DNA from: Trichoplax adhaerens
Lineage: Eukaryota > Placozoa > Uniplacotomia > Trichoplacea > Trichoplacidae
Reading direction: 5' to 3'
DNA: 64,000 bases
NCBI RefSeq assembly: GCF_000150275.1
Contig: NW_002060947.1
Coordinates: 6,411,211-6,475,210, forward strand
Below are positions 26,449-41,200 of this stretch, one piece after another. A model generated the notes under the pieces. The model was not told the DNA's origin. It saw only the letters and a list, made by a program, of their open reading frames with translations, and made no database searches. The position numbers were made by a program, and so were the translations under genes. How positions within the stretch are numbered: position 1 is the stretch's first letter; every line of letters begins with the position of its first letter.

Positions 26449-29400
26449 GGATGCTTTGCATTTAACGCAATCCCGAGCAAGAAAAGTAAACACGCACCGT
26501 TAGGTAATACTCTCCCTGGGTATTTATTGTGAATTTACCAGTAGTTCGGAATTTAATTCCACCTTAGCTAGGTAAACGCATAGTATATGAATATACCCTT
26601 TTAATTCTGTATTAGATCATACTTTATGGCCTATGCTACGTGGAGAAAATGAAAAAACAAGATCTGCAAGACGTCAATACTATACAGAATGTTTAAACCG
26701 GATTCATTCTGAAGCACAGGTATCAATCCATGCAACTTCGAACAAGGAGCTTTCATCATATTTTTCTCTTGTGTTTGTACCGTTCTTACTACAGAAAGTA
26801 GATACCAATAAATAGCCTGGCATGCAGTGTACAGTTTTATGAGCTGTACAGTCAATAACCAATACTGAAATATATGACCAAACCCAATAACTTTGAGTGA
26901 TGTTACTTAATTAGTGGATAGAATGACCAACCAAGCATCATATTTACATTCTTTCAACCCGATTGACTTACCTTAGGTCTACTACTGTTATGTTGACTAC
27001 TGAAATGCATAAACTAATGTTGTAGCCTTAGCAGCAATAAATACATTTTACCTGTAGTTAGGACTACTTTTTAAAGTAATGATCGACACTATTAACTTTA
27101 ATATATTCTTACTAATAATAATTAGACAGAATTGTCAACTATGAATGCCCACATCTTTTCCGAGCTGATTGCTTACCTTAATTCCGCCACTACCAATTTG
27201 GCAAATGATAACACCGATGTTTCTATTTGGGCCAAACTCATTCCTACAGCTGTTATTGTCGCAGGTAGAAAATGTGCCAAAAGTAGAGAAAATATGAATT
27301 ATATATAATACTTTTCAATCTAGTAGCTTTCAAAATCGTTATCACACTTTTATACAAAGGTGTCAACATGCCTGATAATGCTATCCTATTTGATCATTTG
27401 GCTACCCAAATTCAACAAACTGTAACGCCTATGTTTGCTCGCTTAAATTCAAGAGATTGTATAAGTTAGTGTCAGTTTACCAATAAGGTGTTTAACAATC
27501 AAAAAGTATTGCTTTAAAATTTAGGAAATGAAGAGTATGACTACATATTGGTATATCATAATTCTCATTGAAGAGTGGCTCTAACATTTATTATTCGCTA
27601 TAGCTGTAGAAAAACTAGTCAAGAGCTTTATGGGGCAAATGAAAGAGAACATGGTAAGCACCCAATATTGCCAATATAAAAACACTATTAGCATTAGATG
27701 ATACGGTAATATTCGCCAATCTGATAGAATGATCAGGTATCCGGAACGGAAGTGGAAATAACCAATACAACAAGTTATAGCATGTTTGAATTACCGGATT
27801 GGTACGATAGCGTAATAGAAGTACGTATGTCACAGGCAAAGTGATTATTTTGCATTACCAAGATGATGACATGTATACTGCGTGAGTAAAATGATAACTA
27901 ACTACACGTACATGATCCTTTCCTTATGGCACTTTATTGTAGGCTTTGCATAGGAAAAAACAGAAAAGGTAGATTGTCAATACTGGTGCTTTTATAGCGT
28001 ACATGTTGAATCTTCTGCGTATATGATAGGATAAAGTTCTATTCTATGCTTTCATTTATAAATTATCATGATTGGAGTAGTTCCAGAAGCGTTAAGAAAG
28101 GCAGGAAACGAAAGAGCCAGCAAAGTTTGTTCTAACTTAATTAGAATACTTGATATGACTATGTTTACCCTTCTATCGCTATAGCATTTCCGAAATTTAT
28201 GTCAAATTTTTAAATATGGTATTTTTATTTTATTACGTAACGCTATCCTCATTAGCTGAAATTGAAAAACCTGCCATAATTATTATATTTGAAGACTTTG
28301 AATCGTTCTCGCCTGCGGTCGTTTTGGATTTTGTTAAAATTTCCAGGTAAAGCTCATTTATTATCGTATACTCTATTTATTTCGAATATACTAAATTGAA
28401 ATTAGTTGATAATCAACTGTAATTTTAGCTATTTTAAGTTACAAATTTCCATTATTATCGAATGCAGTTAATAATTTTTTCTTTTCAAACAGTTATTATA
28501 CATGTAAACTTCCTTTGGCCTTTGTATTTGGTATTGCAACAACGGTATCTGCTGTGCATAAATCTCTGACTTATTCTGGAACATCGCTTGTTGAAATTAA
28601 ATTATTCAAGTCCTATCCAACAAAAGTTTACTTGGAGAATGTGTTATCAAAGGTTATATGACATACCGTATTAATCTTTTTCAATAGGATAAACTTACTG
28701 ATAGGAATCACAAATAATCATATATGATTAAAACATTTATTTGGATTTATAGGTTCTATTAACGCCTAATCATCGCTTTAAACTTGGATTTAGACCATTA
28801 AGTCTACTAGTCGACAACTTTTTCTGCCATGATTTCTCGGTTTCTGGTTTCATGAGTGGATTAAAGGTAACTCAATTACTACATACTACGTCTACCGTTA
28901 ATTGTTTGATGACTAATAAACAGTTGCCCTTTTATAGTAATCGTAGCCTAATTTTTATGTAAACTTTCAGTACGCCATGATGGACCATTACTATTCGAAC
29001 GAATTAAGTATACTATCTATGCCAAGTCAGCCAAACCAAGCCATTGTTATAACTCTTAAACAGCAGATTAAAGCATTATCTCATGAACAGCTGGAATTAG
29101 TTAGAATGTTGCCATCATTTCGAAAGTATTGATTGTAGATGCGGCATTATCTTTATCATGTCATGTTAGCTAATGCTATTCTGGTAACCTTGCTTAATTT
29201 TGAAGGTATGTTGACGGATTACCACCTAAGGAACAGAAAAAACTCATACTGGAAGATAAACTGTTAAAGGTTATATGAATTTCAATTACCCCGGAGTGAT
29301 CGAATCGTAAGATGTTGTTACTATCGAACTAGGACAAAATTATGGAGCTTTTAATCGGCCTTGAACAATATCATCAGTTATTTTTCCCGATGCTTCAATG

Positions 29401-31529
29401 TTTGGATAATGTCACGCGTATTCTGCCCAAGAATCCTTTGGGGAAACTGGTAAGTGGACAGTTTTCAGGCTAACTTGACCTGTTGTAAAAATATTAGCTA
29501 TGTTTTCCTCAAATTTCATGAAATTTTGTATTATGATATTCCTTAAAGACAATCGAAGTTTATCTGCGTTGCATACAATCCAACATTACTGAAGAACAGG
29601 ATTTTAAGGATTCCATGAAATTGTTAGGGTAAGTTTATCTCTTAATTTATTTTACAGCTGTTATAAAATTGTTACTTAAAACTTTGAATCTCTATTCTTG
29701 TATTTGCTAAATAGCATTTTCAGCCTAATGACAATATTATGTAATTATGATTGGCTGTTAGATCTACATGTAGTGAAGAGCTAATATCATTTCTCACATC
29801 ATGTATCCAGGCCATCGAAGAATACGCTGTTAATAGGTATAGGTAACTGTAGTAAAATGAGCACGCTGTTGAAATTAACTTCATTGAGTTGTTTTTGAAG
29901 AAATAACAATCAGTTAAGCGAAATCCTGAATACACTAACAAATCTGCTAACCAAACTTCGTACACTAGCCGGTATGACATACGGTTGTAGTCAAAAGCTT
30001 TAATTATTATTTTATGATTAACTTCGTTTGATCAGTATAGTAAGAATAATTTTGCTCTATTTGAATATGACAAATACGAATTTTTATTAGACGGATCAGC
30101 AGGAGATGAAGAATTCGCGGATAATGACGATGATAACGAAACTGATCAAAATCAGAAAATAGATCGTTTCAAGTTGCAAGAAGTAAATGACTATTTTAGC
30201 TTATCATCATCTTTGTTCTGTCAACCTTATGCCACATATAGCCAAGTTAATAACGTCATTATTTATGTATCTAACCGTAATATATATTTTAGCGTCTTAG
30301 GCAGCTATCAAAACGTAAGAAAAGACCAACACGCTTTGAGAATTGCCGTAGCGAAATTGTAGAAAAACTAACAGAACTATTTAAGTGAGTAAATCGTAAA
30401 ATGCAACTTCTTACTTGTTAATTACTCATGAGATTATAACTGTGAGCTATGTATATAATCTGCATGTCAATAAGTACAACTTTAAGCTATGGGCTCTTAG
30501 GAAATATGCAAAGTGTCCATCTGAAGTGCCATTATACGAAGTTTGTTACTATGAATCAGTATCGGTGCTGAAGCAGGTTTATGGAATTAATTGATCATGT
30601 CGATCCGTGTGTATGTATTTATCTTGCTTTCTTTATTTTTGGGGTAATATTATAGCATGTGACTGCATCGCCGCGTATGTCAATCCAGAAAGCATTAACA
30701 GATTTTTCGTCTTACCTTAAGGTAATATTAAAATTATCGTTTCGACTGAATTTATAGCTATTCCCACGAAAAAAATTACAGTTATGATAACTGCTGATGA
30801 ATTAAATTACTGCATAGAATTATTTCTTATCGTATTTTTGTTGTATTGCTAACTTTCAAAATAGAATGAGACAAAAGATTACGAGCAAACTCCCGATATC
30901 TGTGTTGCGTATCAGACATTAGAAGACAAGAAAAAACTTGTTAATTTAGAGGATTGGATGCAGGTAGAGTGCGCTATAGAGATTTCGTTTTGCATATTAC
31001 TGCATCACTCTCAAGTCAGTGATAAGCATATATAGCTATTTTAATTCATCATATCTATGTAGTACTGCACTTTGTTTTTATTTTTAATGTCCTACTACAA
31101 ATAACAAGTACTGCTTAATTCTTGATTGTTGTAGGAATTTATTCATGAAGCAAAATTTGTTGATAGTAAGACATTGTGCAATGGTAATACAAAACTGAAT
31201 CGTAAAGATAAGCGTACAAACAAACAACAATATCAAGAGCAAAACCAAGAATACGAACAAGAGTTACAGTATGCTATATTAATTATCCTTAAATGAAAAA
31301 GATTTCATATATTTGTCGTCAATTTTGTGTGGGTATATTCCAAATATACTACCAGGATCAAGACCGCTGCAGTAAAGATGCGTGTTCTTTTTTAACACAT
31401 TTTAAAATTATTTACTGCCACTGCAGGATGAGATTCATGAGAGCCGTATCGGAGCTTCAATTTTTAGGATTTATTAAGTATTCTAAAAGGAAGAGTAACT
31501 ATATATCTCGATTGACTTGGATTGGCTAG
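26449..31529 (+). CDS. ORC3: origin recognition complex subunit 3 (start exon not located)
   Basis: Core subunit of the ORC complex that marks replication origins. Exons: 26449-26503, 26616-26719, 27126-27264, 27360-27464, 27604-27653, 27737-27820, 27943-27968, 28087-28124, 28256-28346, 28493-28652, 28753-28866, 28971-29125, 29206-29269, 29333-29449, 29549-29628, 29762-29836, 29901-29971, 30091-30182, 30305-30384, 30577-30610, 30656-30721, 30865-30963, 31135-31268, 31427-31529. The frame closes at 711 codons; human ORC3 is 711-712 aa, so only a few N-terminal codons are missing. Seen: [17 protein letters not shown]+-like [21 protein letters not shown], an acidic insert ([11 protein letters not shown]) then [10 protein letters not shown], and the C-terminal winged helix ([20 protein letters not shown]). 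Exons 29762-29836, 29901-29971 and 30091-30182 were placed mainly by phase and are the least certain. Confidence 0.93.
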
Positions 31530-32256
31530 CTATTCGGTTATAGTTGGTAATTTTACAATAATTTTTTTATCTTTAAAGCCATTAATTCTCTACACAGAGA
31601 GTTATAACTATTAACTATCTACTGGTAAATGTAATGTTATATTCTATATTATGATTGTAGACAATGGTAATGGCCAAATAGATTTACCTAGTTTAAATAG
31701 CATTACTCAATGTCCGACACCGTTTCCAAAACGATGATTGCACTATGGATTGTGCTATGAATGGAATATGCCCATATAATTCATTGTGCTGTACTATTTT
31801 ATATGCTTGTAATTTTGAACTAAATCGCTGACGACTAATACGTTTAATCGCGAATTTTTTCCAGCAATAATTTCTTAAAGAAATTTCAATCTGAGCATTT
31901 TCCTATCTACTGCTACTATACAATTGCAGATTGTGACTGATGTTGATCTACAGATTCATGATTAGCTTCAATCTTAGTGCATACAAAGTTGCCCGTCTAC
32001 AACATAGTTATTAATGCCTTTGTTTCATTCACTTTACGTCAAGATATTATTTTTTCAATTTAAATTAAATTAATAACTGCAATTTCTATCGTAAAAGGCG
32101 TCTCAAAATGCCATTGCTACCATGAAAAATTTAGGAAATAGACAATAAGTTTGCGAAAATACATGTACAGAGCTATTTTGTAGGTCTAAATTAACGCAAC
32201 AACATTACACTTGGACCTATAGCTGGTGATATTATGCTCTCATATATCTTGCTTGA
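31530..32256. other. convergent intergenic region ORC3 / OSCP1
   Basis: Only 727 bp separate the ORC3 stop (+) from the OSCP1 stop (-), so both 3' UTRs must share it. AT-rich, no reading frame of note. Confidence 0.6.
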
Positions 32257-35200
32257 CTAGGCACTGTCCATTAGTGCTAACAGATCATCACCTTTTTCTG
32301 TAGCTGAATGGAAATGTTGAAGTAGAAAATGTTGTTAGTATATATTTATAACTATAGCATACAGCTATTGCTATAGTGCTATAGTAAGTAGCTGATTTTA
32401 TTATGTGATTGATACCTGTAGCTGAATTATTGCTGGTTATAGTGAAATCATCCATAATTCTCGACAATTCGTCACTTGCTTTTTTCTACATATCCATTAT
32501 GTAATTATGAAACCAATAGTTTAAGACATAATTGCCACTTATTAGACAATTAAATTTATGATCGCCTTGATCAATTGTAAGTTTTGCTAGGAATTGATAT
32601 TTACAAAATGATGACTGTAGAATACGCTACCTTGCTCGCGTCGATATTAATTACACGATCAGGTCGGTATATTGTCTTTTCTGCAGCACTGAGTTAAAAA
32701 AAGTTCGAATATTGTTGATTTCTGTTTTGATATTTATGTACTCTGATTTGTACTTACATTTCTTCTTCTTTGTCAGTACTGAATAAATTGAGCCTAAACG
32801 CTGAAACTGTAGAATAGAACGGATGGGTAGTGCTTTCATTAGCGTTATACACAGTAAGAAATCGACTGTTACACTACAGCGGTAGTAGAATGATTTCGAC
32901 TGTAATTAAAAATAAATGATATGATTTATTGTAAATATACCATCTTTTGCTTTCTTTTCATCTTTGCCGACTAAATGAGCAAGGAGATTTAATTCTTCTT
33001 TGGCTAATGGGTTAGGTGCATTTCCAGATGCCCCATCCTATCATAATTAAATTTATATAATTAATTTGCAATATAAATTCTTGGATCATAATTTCTAATC
33101 GTGACGGAAGAATCGATGAATTGTAGACGCAAGTCTTTGTTTATGGGCATGATTGAATCTTGAGTATTGTAAAAATATCGCGCGAGAGTTTATTTTTAAT
33201 AAGAGGGAAGAAACCATGCAACGGAACAATACAATTTCAATTTAAAAATACCTCACTAAAGCATTTCCTTAATGTCGGAATATTTGTGGGTTCAAGCTAT
33301 TAGTATCCCATTAAATTAATTTCTATAGCTGCGTCTACTAGCACTTTAGTAAATTAGATAGGACTAGCCCTCCCTGCCTAAGATGCCACCGTCATATTTT
33401 CATGCATAAATCATAAATTATCCTAATTTATAGTGGGATTTTAGTATTTAGAACGAAAGATACTTTTGAATATTATTACGGTAATACAGTACTTAAATAA
33501 CTTCAGTTAATTTACATCCAATCGTATTAAATATCATATTTAGAGTTATTATTCATCTATCTGTCCAGCTAGCCGTACCTGTGATTGCGACTGGGATACG
33601 CTACTCGTTTCGACGTTTCTATCCACATTATACCTATAGATTAAAGGAAAGAGGAGATTAGTAAAGATACAGCCACTCAATTAGCCCTTAATTGAATAAA
33701 GTTGATTTTATTCTTTCAATCTACTATAAAATGGATTAATAACAATTAAATGAGGCAAAAGTCCTTACATATTGGTGCCTAATAAGGTAATTCTTTCACC
33801 ACTTTTCTCAAATGATCCAGGTTTTAACACAGTTCTATATTTTGTATTGGTCTTAAACTCGATAGTTCTAACTACTTCATTACTGGCAAAAAACCTTAGG
33901 AAGGATAATATATCTTTTAATATATCATATATAGTAACGAACAGAATAATTAATCGTCGATTTTATATCTACCGAATAACTCCTGGCATTTCCGTTCCAT
34001 AAGGGATAGGACTATCCACGGGCAGAGAAAATCGACCATTGGAATTTTGAACTTTATCTTTTAAAAATATCGATACCTACGTAGAATGATATAGATAAAA
34101 TAAAACTGATTTGCGCTATTTCTTCATTTTATATCTTTTTTAACATAACAGAAATGAGATAATAGTGGCTAGGCAATCAATTCTTGATTTCTGCTTTTTA
34201 AGCCATTCTATTTTAATCAAAGCCAAAGTAGGAGAACATTCTCTACTGTCAGCATTGCTATGATATGCTACAAAGCTTTTCCATACCGTAATTATTTGCT
34301 TACAATTTAACTTTGATTCCATTTACTCTCATTTACTTCTTACCCTGATGTGCATATCTTGAAAGAATGAAAGTAGAGCTTGCCTAATTAACTGAAATTG
34401 ACCGGTCGACAAACTTGCGAAATGCTAACGAAGAAAAATAGATTTGAAACGATTATTTTCCTAGCATTTCGAGGCTAATTTTAGCAAATAGTGGAGAAGC
34501 ATAGCGTCATCGATTCTCTACCATAAAATTTTATGAATTATACCCATAGTTTAAATGATGAGCTCCTTTAAGCTTTTATATCCTTACCTCGTGTAATAAA
34601 TGATAAACATGGTCAATCAATAAGATAATCTTAGTAGAACCAGATACAAAATCTTTTATTGCATCCACATGATTGAGTGTAACCAATAAAACATCGCTTG
34701 GCCTTAGGCAAAGTGAAACCTACCCAAAGTAAAGTACCAAAAGATGGTTTATGAGTAATTTATTTGTATCATATAAAGTTTACTAAAGAGCTTATGAGGA
34801 TAACAGCTGCTTTCAATTATATATATATTTATATTAGTACTGATTATAAAATCATCTATCGCTTGCTTCCATATACTTATTTGAAAAAAATTTTTATAAT
34901 AATGATTAGTAGTATAGCATAAACAAATGGAATCCCACATATGCTCGAGTATCTGGCAGCGATAATAAATTTTAGGTATGGGCGAACTTAAATTTGATTT
35001 AATCTAAATTCTATTCCTCTTAAAATTAGACAATTCAAGTTTAAGATAAAACGACTAACATAAACTACAAGATATTCAATCTAGGAATGTTCAAGTTGAG
35101 TAGCATCTATAAGAATCGTAATTCCTCGTGGACTAGCAAGATTCACGTATTGAATCCGTTATTATTCAACCTGTAGTTATAATTTATGGAATACCAAAAA

Positions 35201-38200
35201 GCGAATGCATTTATTTTCTTACCTGGTACTTGAATGCCATTGTCATCAAATCGTAAAGCTAAAGAAATTAAATGAATCCATTTTAATATATCGACAAAAT
35301 CAAATAACCGAAAGACAGACTCTTAAAAGCTACAGCATAAATTGTCATTTTTGTCATGGATACCCTGGCTGAAGTGATCCGTATCATAAATTTAAAATAA
35401 AGTCCACGACAGTAATTTCACTGCTAATTCAGTCTTGAATATAAAGTAGAGAAGGTAGTATCCTCGACTATGTCATTGAAAAGGGTACTTTCAATCATTA
35501 TACTTTCGTATGCTGCCACTTGATTGACTCGATTTTTATTATGAGGAATGTTTCTTGACTTATTATTTAAGATCACAGTGTGATTAATATCGTTTTGTCT
35601 AATGACGTAAACAGCAAAGAAAGGCTTTAATATTACGAGCAGGTTGAATTAAAATTGGAACTGACTGCTAATGGAAAAGGTGGAAGCGGTACATTTAGTT
35701 TCACTATCACTATTATAATTCCAAATTTTGGGTATTTACGGAAATATTAGTCATTAAAATAAATTTACGGCTACGAAATAGTTTGACATTATGAGTAGTT
35801 ATGAATAAAACTGCCATCGGTTACTACTATTGGTAGTTAGGAAATCATCAGTATCAATGCGTTAAATGAAAAATAACACCGGGAAAGGAATAATGTCAGT
35901 GATTATAAACGGTATTATCTATCCATAATATAGAAAGGATAGGCTTGATTTGAGGTGGTCTTTTTTCTATTCATATATATATTTAAAAGCAGACAATTAA
36001 TACCTGTAATACAAAAATTTATTATTTTTACCATCTGATAAAAAACTATCCTATATCAGGCTGAAAATAGCAGGAAATGACATTCTTATTTACAAGCTAC
36101 GGATGAGGTTATTGGTTGGTAACACTAAAGTCTCTAATGGTCTCTAGGTAACACTAGTTGGACTAATTTCACTGATTCGATTAAATCATCAGATACTTTT
36201 ATGGATTTTCACATTTGTGAAATGCACCGTAGTCTAAGAGATTTAATGTACTTATTGTGTATTAAAATGTTATAAAGAAAGTCTAATAAATCGCTGAAAT
36301 AATAGAGAAAGTATAACGTTATCAAGACTATGAATACGGTTATCCTAGAATGCCATAAATATCTACTGAGTAGCTAAAATAGTAGAGAAAGTATAACATT
36401 ATCGATAGCTATACACAATGTTATCTAGAAAAAATGTAGTCAATAACGTCTAACGAATAGCTGAAATAATAGAGAAACTATAATATTATCGATAGAGATA
36501 AATAATGTTATCTAGAAAGAATGTAGATAGCATTCGTTTCAGATGTAATCGATTTAATCAGTTATATCTACCGTCTCAATTACATACAATAGAGAATAAA
36601 ATTTAGGATATGAATGCTCGTATGTGGAAATTATATGTCAATTTTATCCACTTAAGAAGTCTAGCGTTATAGTTGGATGGAGTATAGACAATACGGGTAG
36701 AATCTTAAGTTGTTATTGGTGTTAACTGATTTCATGAATATTCAAGGATAATACGACCCGGATGAGCTCATGTGCAGTAGCTTTTTCTTTTAGTTTATAT
36801 CATTAGTGATCTCAATCATCAATGATAGCTATTATTTCCGTCATTTCCAATTACTAAAACGGATATCTAAAACGGATATCTCCCTTTTAGTTGATTATGA
36901 TTAGCTCATGACGGAATGAGAAGATTCATCATTATCATCTATCGATTGTATTCTGACTTTCTCTACTGGTCTAGACTTGTTACGATATGAAACTAATCGA
37001 TCAAAATTAGGAAAGAGAAATAACTTACCATAAATATTATGTTCTTAGAATAAATAATACCTTTCCAGTAAAGTATAACAAAAACTGTAATCAATTAAAG
37101 TTTAAGAGATGAAAAAAACAACTGTCGACTATAACTATATAGCTATAGATTGGAATAGACTCTTTAATGATTAATTCATCAACCGAATTTATTCCGGGAG
37201 CTAAATGCATTGATGAACGTGTCATTCTGATGCCAGATTTTATTTTTAATCAAAGAAAATCGAATAATTTAAAGATGGAAATATTTCCCTTATTATTGAT
37301 AAACTAATAAGGATGATTCGTTTGCCAACAGGAACTTCTTCAGTACTCTATATAATTTTAATAAACAAGTACATTTCCAACCAGATTTCTTGAATGAAGG
37401 AAGATCAACTAGTTTTTGAGATGGAATGATTTTCCTTAGAGTTGATCAATCAATACGAATGATCTATCGATCATCAGCAAAAAGTTACTCAGCGCATTAA
37501 TCGTGCAACAAACTTGCACTTTCTGACTAGATTTATTTTCGATCAACGAAATTTGACTAATTTGCAAATGGAAATTTTTTCTTGTAGTTCATAAACTAAT
37601 AGAAATAATTCGTTTGCCAGCATAAAATTTATCAGGATGCTAAATATTTTAATAGTCTTGTACTTTTTTAGCAAGATTTCATTCCTAATTAAGGAAGATC
37701 AAATGGTTTGCAGACGGGATTATTTTTCTTGCTCTTGATCAATTAATAAGAGTGATTTGCTGATTAATAGGAATTTCTTCAGAACACCAAACGTTTTAAT
37801 CAATTTGCACTTCTCTAATAAGATTTCATTTATGATAAAAGAAGATCAACTAGCTTTAAGATGGAATTATTTCCCTTGTTGTTGATCAATCAAAAGAAAT
37901 GATTTATTGATCAACAAGAAGTTATTTAATACATTAACCTTATAAGAAACTTGCACATTTGTTACAAGATTTCATTTCCGATTGAAGATGATAAACTAAT
38001 TTTGAAATAAAATTATTATTCCCGTTGTTGATTAATTAATAGGAATGATCCATCGATGGACAAGAAGTTTTTCAGTACATTAATTGCGTAATAAAATTGT
38101 ACATTTCTTAACAAGATTTCATTTCCGATCAAGGAAGATCAACTAATTTTAAGATAAAGCCATTTTTTGTAGTTACTGGTTAATCAATGGAATAGAATTA

Positions 38201-41200
38201 AAATTATATTAAGTCAGTCTTGTTGATGTTAAAGCAAGGTTTTACCTTTTCATGACTGCTAACATAGTCTATCAATTTGTCAATAATATCAGTTGAAAGG
38301 AAATTAATTTATTCTTGGTGCCATTGTAAAAATGATTATATAACGCCTTGTTGAACTTATACATAGGAAAAAGAGCTATTATAGCAAGAATTAAACTGAT
38401 ATTTTAAAGCAGTTATGGTAATCTTATCTTTACTATTGTTGGTAGTCCTTATGAATTATATTATAAAACAGTCATCATAAGTTCTAAATAGTTTCTTTAT
38501 ATCTTGTTTATCTTTCTAAAAAAATTTTTAATTTTTGGTATTATCCTATTAAATTGTCAATGCTAGCCCAATATCATGAGGGAAGAGGAGAATGAAAATT
38601 TCAATTAAGACGATCTTGATCTCATATCTTGTCCAACGACATCTTTAATACTGTATACAGTAATTGCAATCTACTTTATCTATATCCGATATAGAAATGG
38701 CATAATTATTTAATGGTTTTAAAATTCCGTCTAACCCTTACTCTTGAAAAATGTTATAGCATCATCATCATTGAATGAATGAGTTCAGAATGAGAATTTA
38801 CACAAATCTCGCAAGACTTGAAAAAATTCAACTTAAAATGTTAGTAGGATAGAACTCAATCATCGTATTATGCTATTCAGGATAAATGATCGATGCTTGT
38901 CGATTTGATGAATACATTAATTTTAAAAACTATTAAATAATCTTTCACCATTAAACCGATTTGTAGCTTAGTAGCCAAATAAGCAATGCTTGGAGTAAGT
39001 GAAATTAGGAAGCTCTAAACGATTCTAGCGTTTCAAAGCTGTTGAAAAACTCCTTCCATTTAACTGACTTCAAAAATAAATCGGCAAGCAAATAAAATAT
39101 TTAGATGTATAACCTAATATAGTAGTCATGATATTCTTTCTGTATGGTCGAGTAATTTCCTCTAGAGCTAATAGAAAACGATTTGATCGCTTTATCGATA
39201 GCAACTGGTTAATTAATACCTATAATAAAAGCGATGAGATTTTATGTGTTTGCTTTACGTGGGTTGAATTGGCTGAAGCAAATGGCATATTTATAGATAA
39301 AAATGGAAGAAATTTCAATTTATTTACCAATATTGATTGTGATTCCTACTTAATCTGTTGTTAAACCAAATAGAATGATGATTCTAATCGAGTTTAGGCT
39401 GACAACTTTTTTATAAGGATGACAACGCTTAGTCAAGTTTGCTGAGTTAGTTATTTCATAAAGTAAGCCAGTCCGACTTGTTTTTTTATAAAATAACTAT
39501 CAACTTGATTATATATAAAGTAGCTAAGAACGTTTGTGAAATAATCTTTGAAAAGTTATTCCATAAATTAAACATTAACTTCTTAGTAACTTCATAACAT
39601 TGGCACGGTTTTTTTATAAAATGATTGGTTAGCAGTTTGTAAAATTAGTAATGTTTTGATGACTTTATAACGTAGTTTGCTACTTTGTATAATTATGCCA
39701 CTCGACCTAGCAAGCACCCTACAGGGAAAATTAAAAGTATTATTTTATGAAGACAAGATAGGAGCGACGACATCCTTCATCATCTTCTATAGAGATTGAT
39801 TTCGATTGTGTCATTTCTTGATTTACTGGTACTGTATTTCTAATTGTTGCTAACATAATTAGTATCTCATCTAAGAACTTAGGATAGATTATGCGTGTAC
39901 ACTGTATACTTCATCAATAGAGCATGGAAGATATAAAAATTCTATGGCTAAGCTGGTATTATGAATGTTCTCTCGCCATTGCTCATGTTGCTTGCACTAT
40001 TACTTGATGTATCGAGAGGCTATTTTCTATTTATTGCTAGTTGACACTGTCTCTACGAATTGAAGATATGGTATACAGTATGCTAGTTTAAATAAAAATA
40101 AGAGATCAGTTCGATTGTTACTGTGGCGCCGTTCGTTTAACCTTCATAGTTAGTGTTGGCTCTGTAAGTTGAGATATTTTATGTGGTAGTTTAAATCAGA
40201 ATCAGAGTTAAATTCTGTTGCAATATTGGCGTTGTTGATAGCCTTTCATAATAACTCATAATGATTGCTCCTTTTCTTAATCTAATGTTAAATATATTTT
40301 CTAGCCCTTAATTGTTGGTGCTGCAGTACTGTATCCATGAGCTTAGGAACAATTTTATAACAAGTTAAAATGGGAAAATAAGAGATAAATATTAATGATC
40401 GGCTACTATTATTTCCTAATATTAATGGTCATGGATAGCCTATGTCTTGTACTTCCTAATGTACAACCGAGGGAAGATAGAAAATTCTTTTCCGATCAGT
40501 ATTATATTTACTGCATGAGATAGAATTTAATAAGATCGTTAGAATATTCTATCGAAATGGTAAACGTGACGATGACAACAACAATGGCGAAATAATTGAG
40601 GCTAATGTCCTTTCTTTCCTACGTTTAGTATAACGTTTTTGAACGCCAATCCATGAGAAATTTTATTGTTTTATGGGTAGAATCGCTTAGTAACAAATAA
40701 GCCAAGAAATAACGATGGATAAATCAACTTTTACGTCATAAATTAAAAAGAAAATGCTCTCACGTAGGCTACCTCATTATAATAGCTCGTACGTAAAGGT
40801 TAAATATGGGTTCAAAATATGGGTGCGGCTGGTCCAATTTTTAATTTCAAAATGAATTTGTCTAATTTTATATTAAATAAATGCAATACTATAATATCAC
40901 TCCTGCTTTATCAACTATTTCTAATATGAAATTGTTGATAAATCCGGAGAAAACATCATATATTTTTCTATGGAATCTTTATTTTACTTCAATGAAACAT
41001 TTCAGCTTTACAATTCACCGCAATGCATGATTCCAGTATCCTTGGTCTATTGATGGCAATGGGACACTAATTGCCTGACTAAGATATCTACTATGTCCAT
41101 CGCTCTAAGACAACTGACAGTTGCTAAAGATTAATTGAATTGGTCAATTTATATTTCATTGATGTAAAATGCTCATGCTATCTTCTAAAAGATTTCACCA

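Noticed and set aside
29716-29761. Alternative ORC3 exon start after TTTCAG reading [13 protein letters not shown]
   Set aside because: It runs into a stop and cannot join the next exon; starting at 29762 keeps phase and matches the ORC3 helix better.
33772-34002. 76-codon plus-strand open frame
   Set aside because: It is the antisense shadow of two OSCP1 exons (33769-33894 and 33973-34076).
39128-39364. 78-codon open frame in OSCP1 intron 2
   Set aside because: No similarity, no splice sites in phase, and no supporting neighbours.
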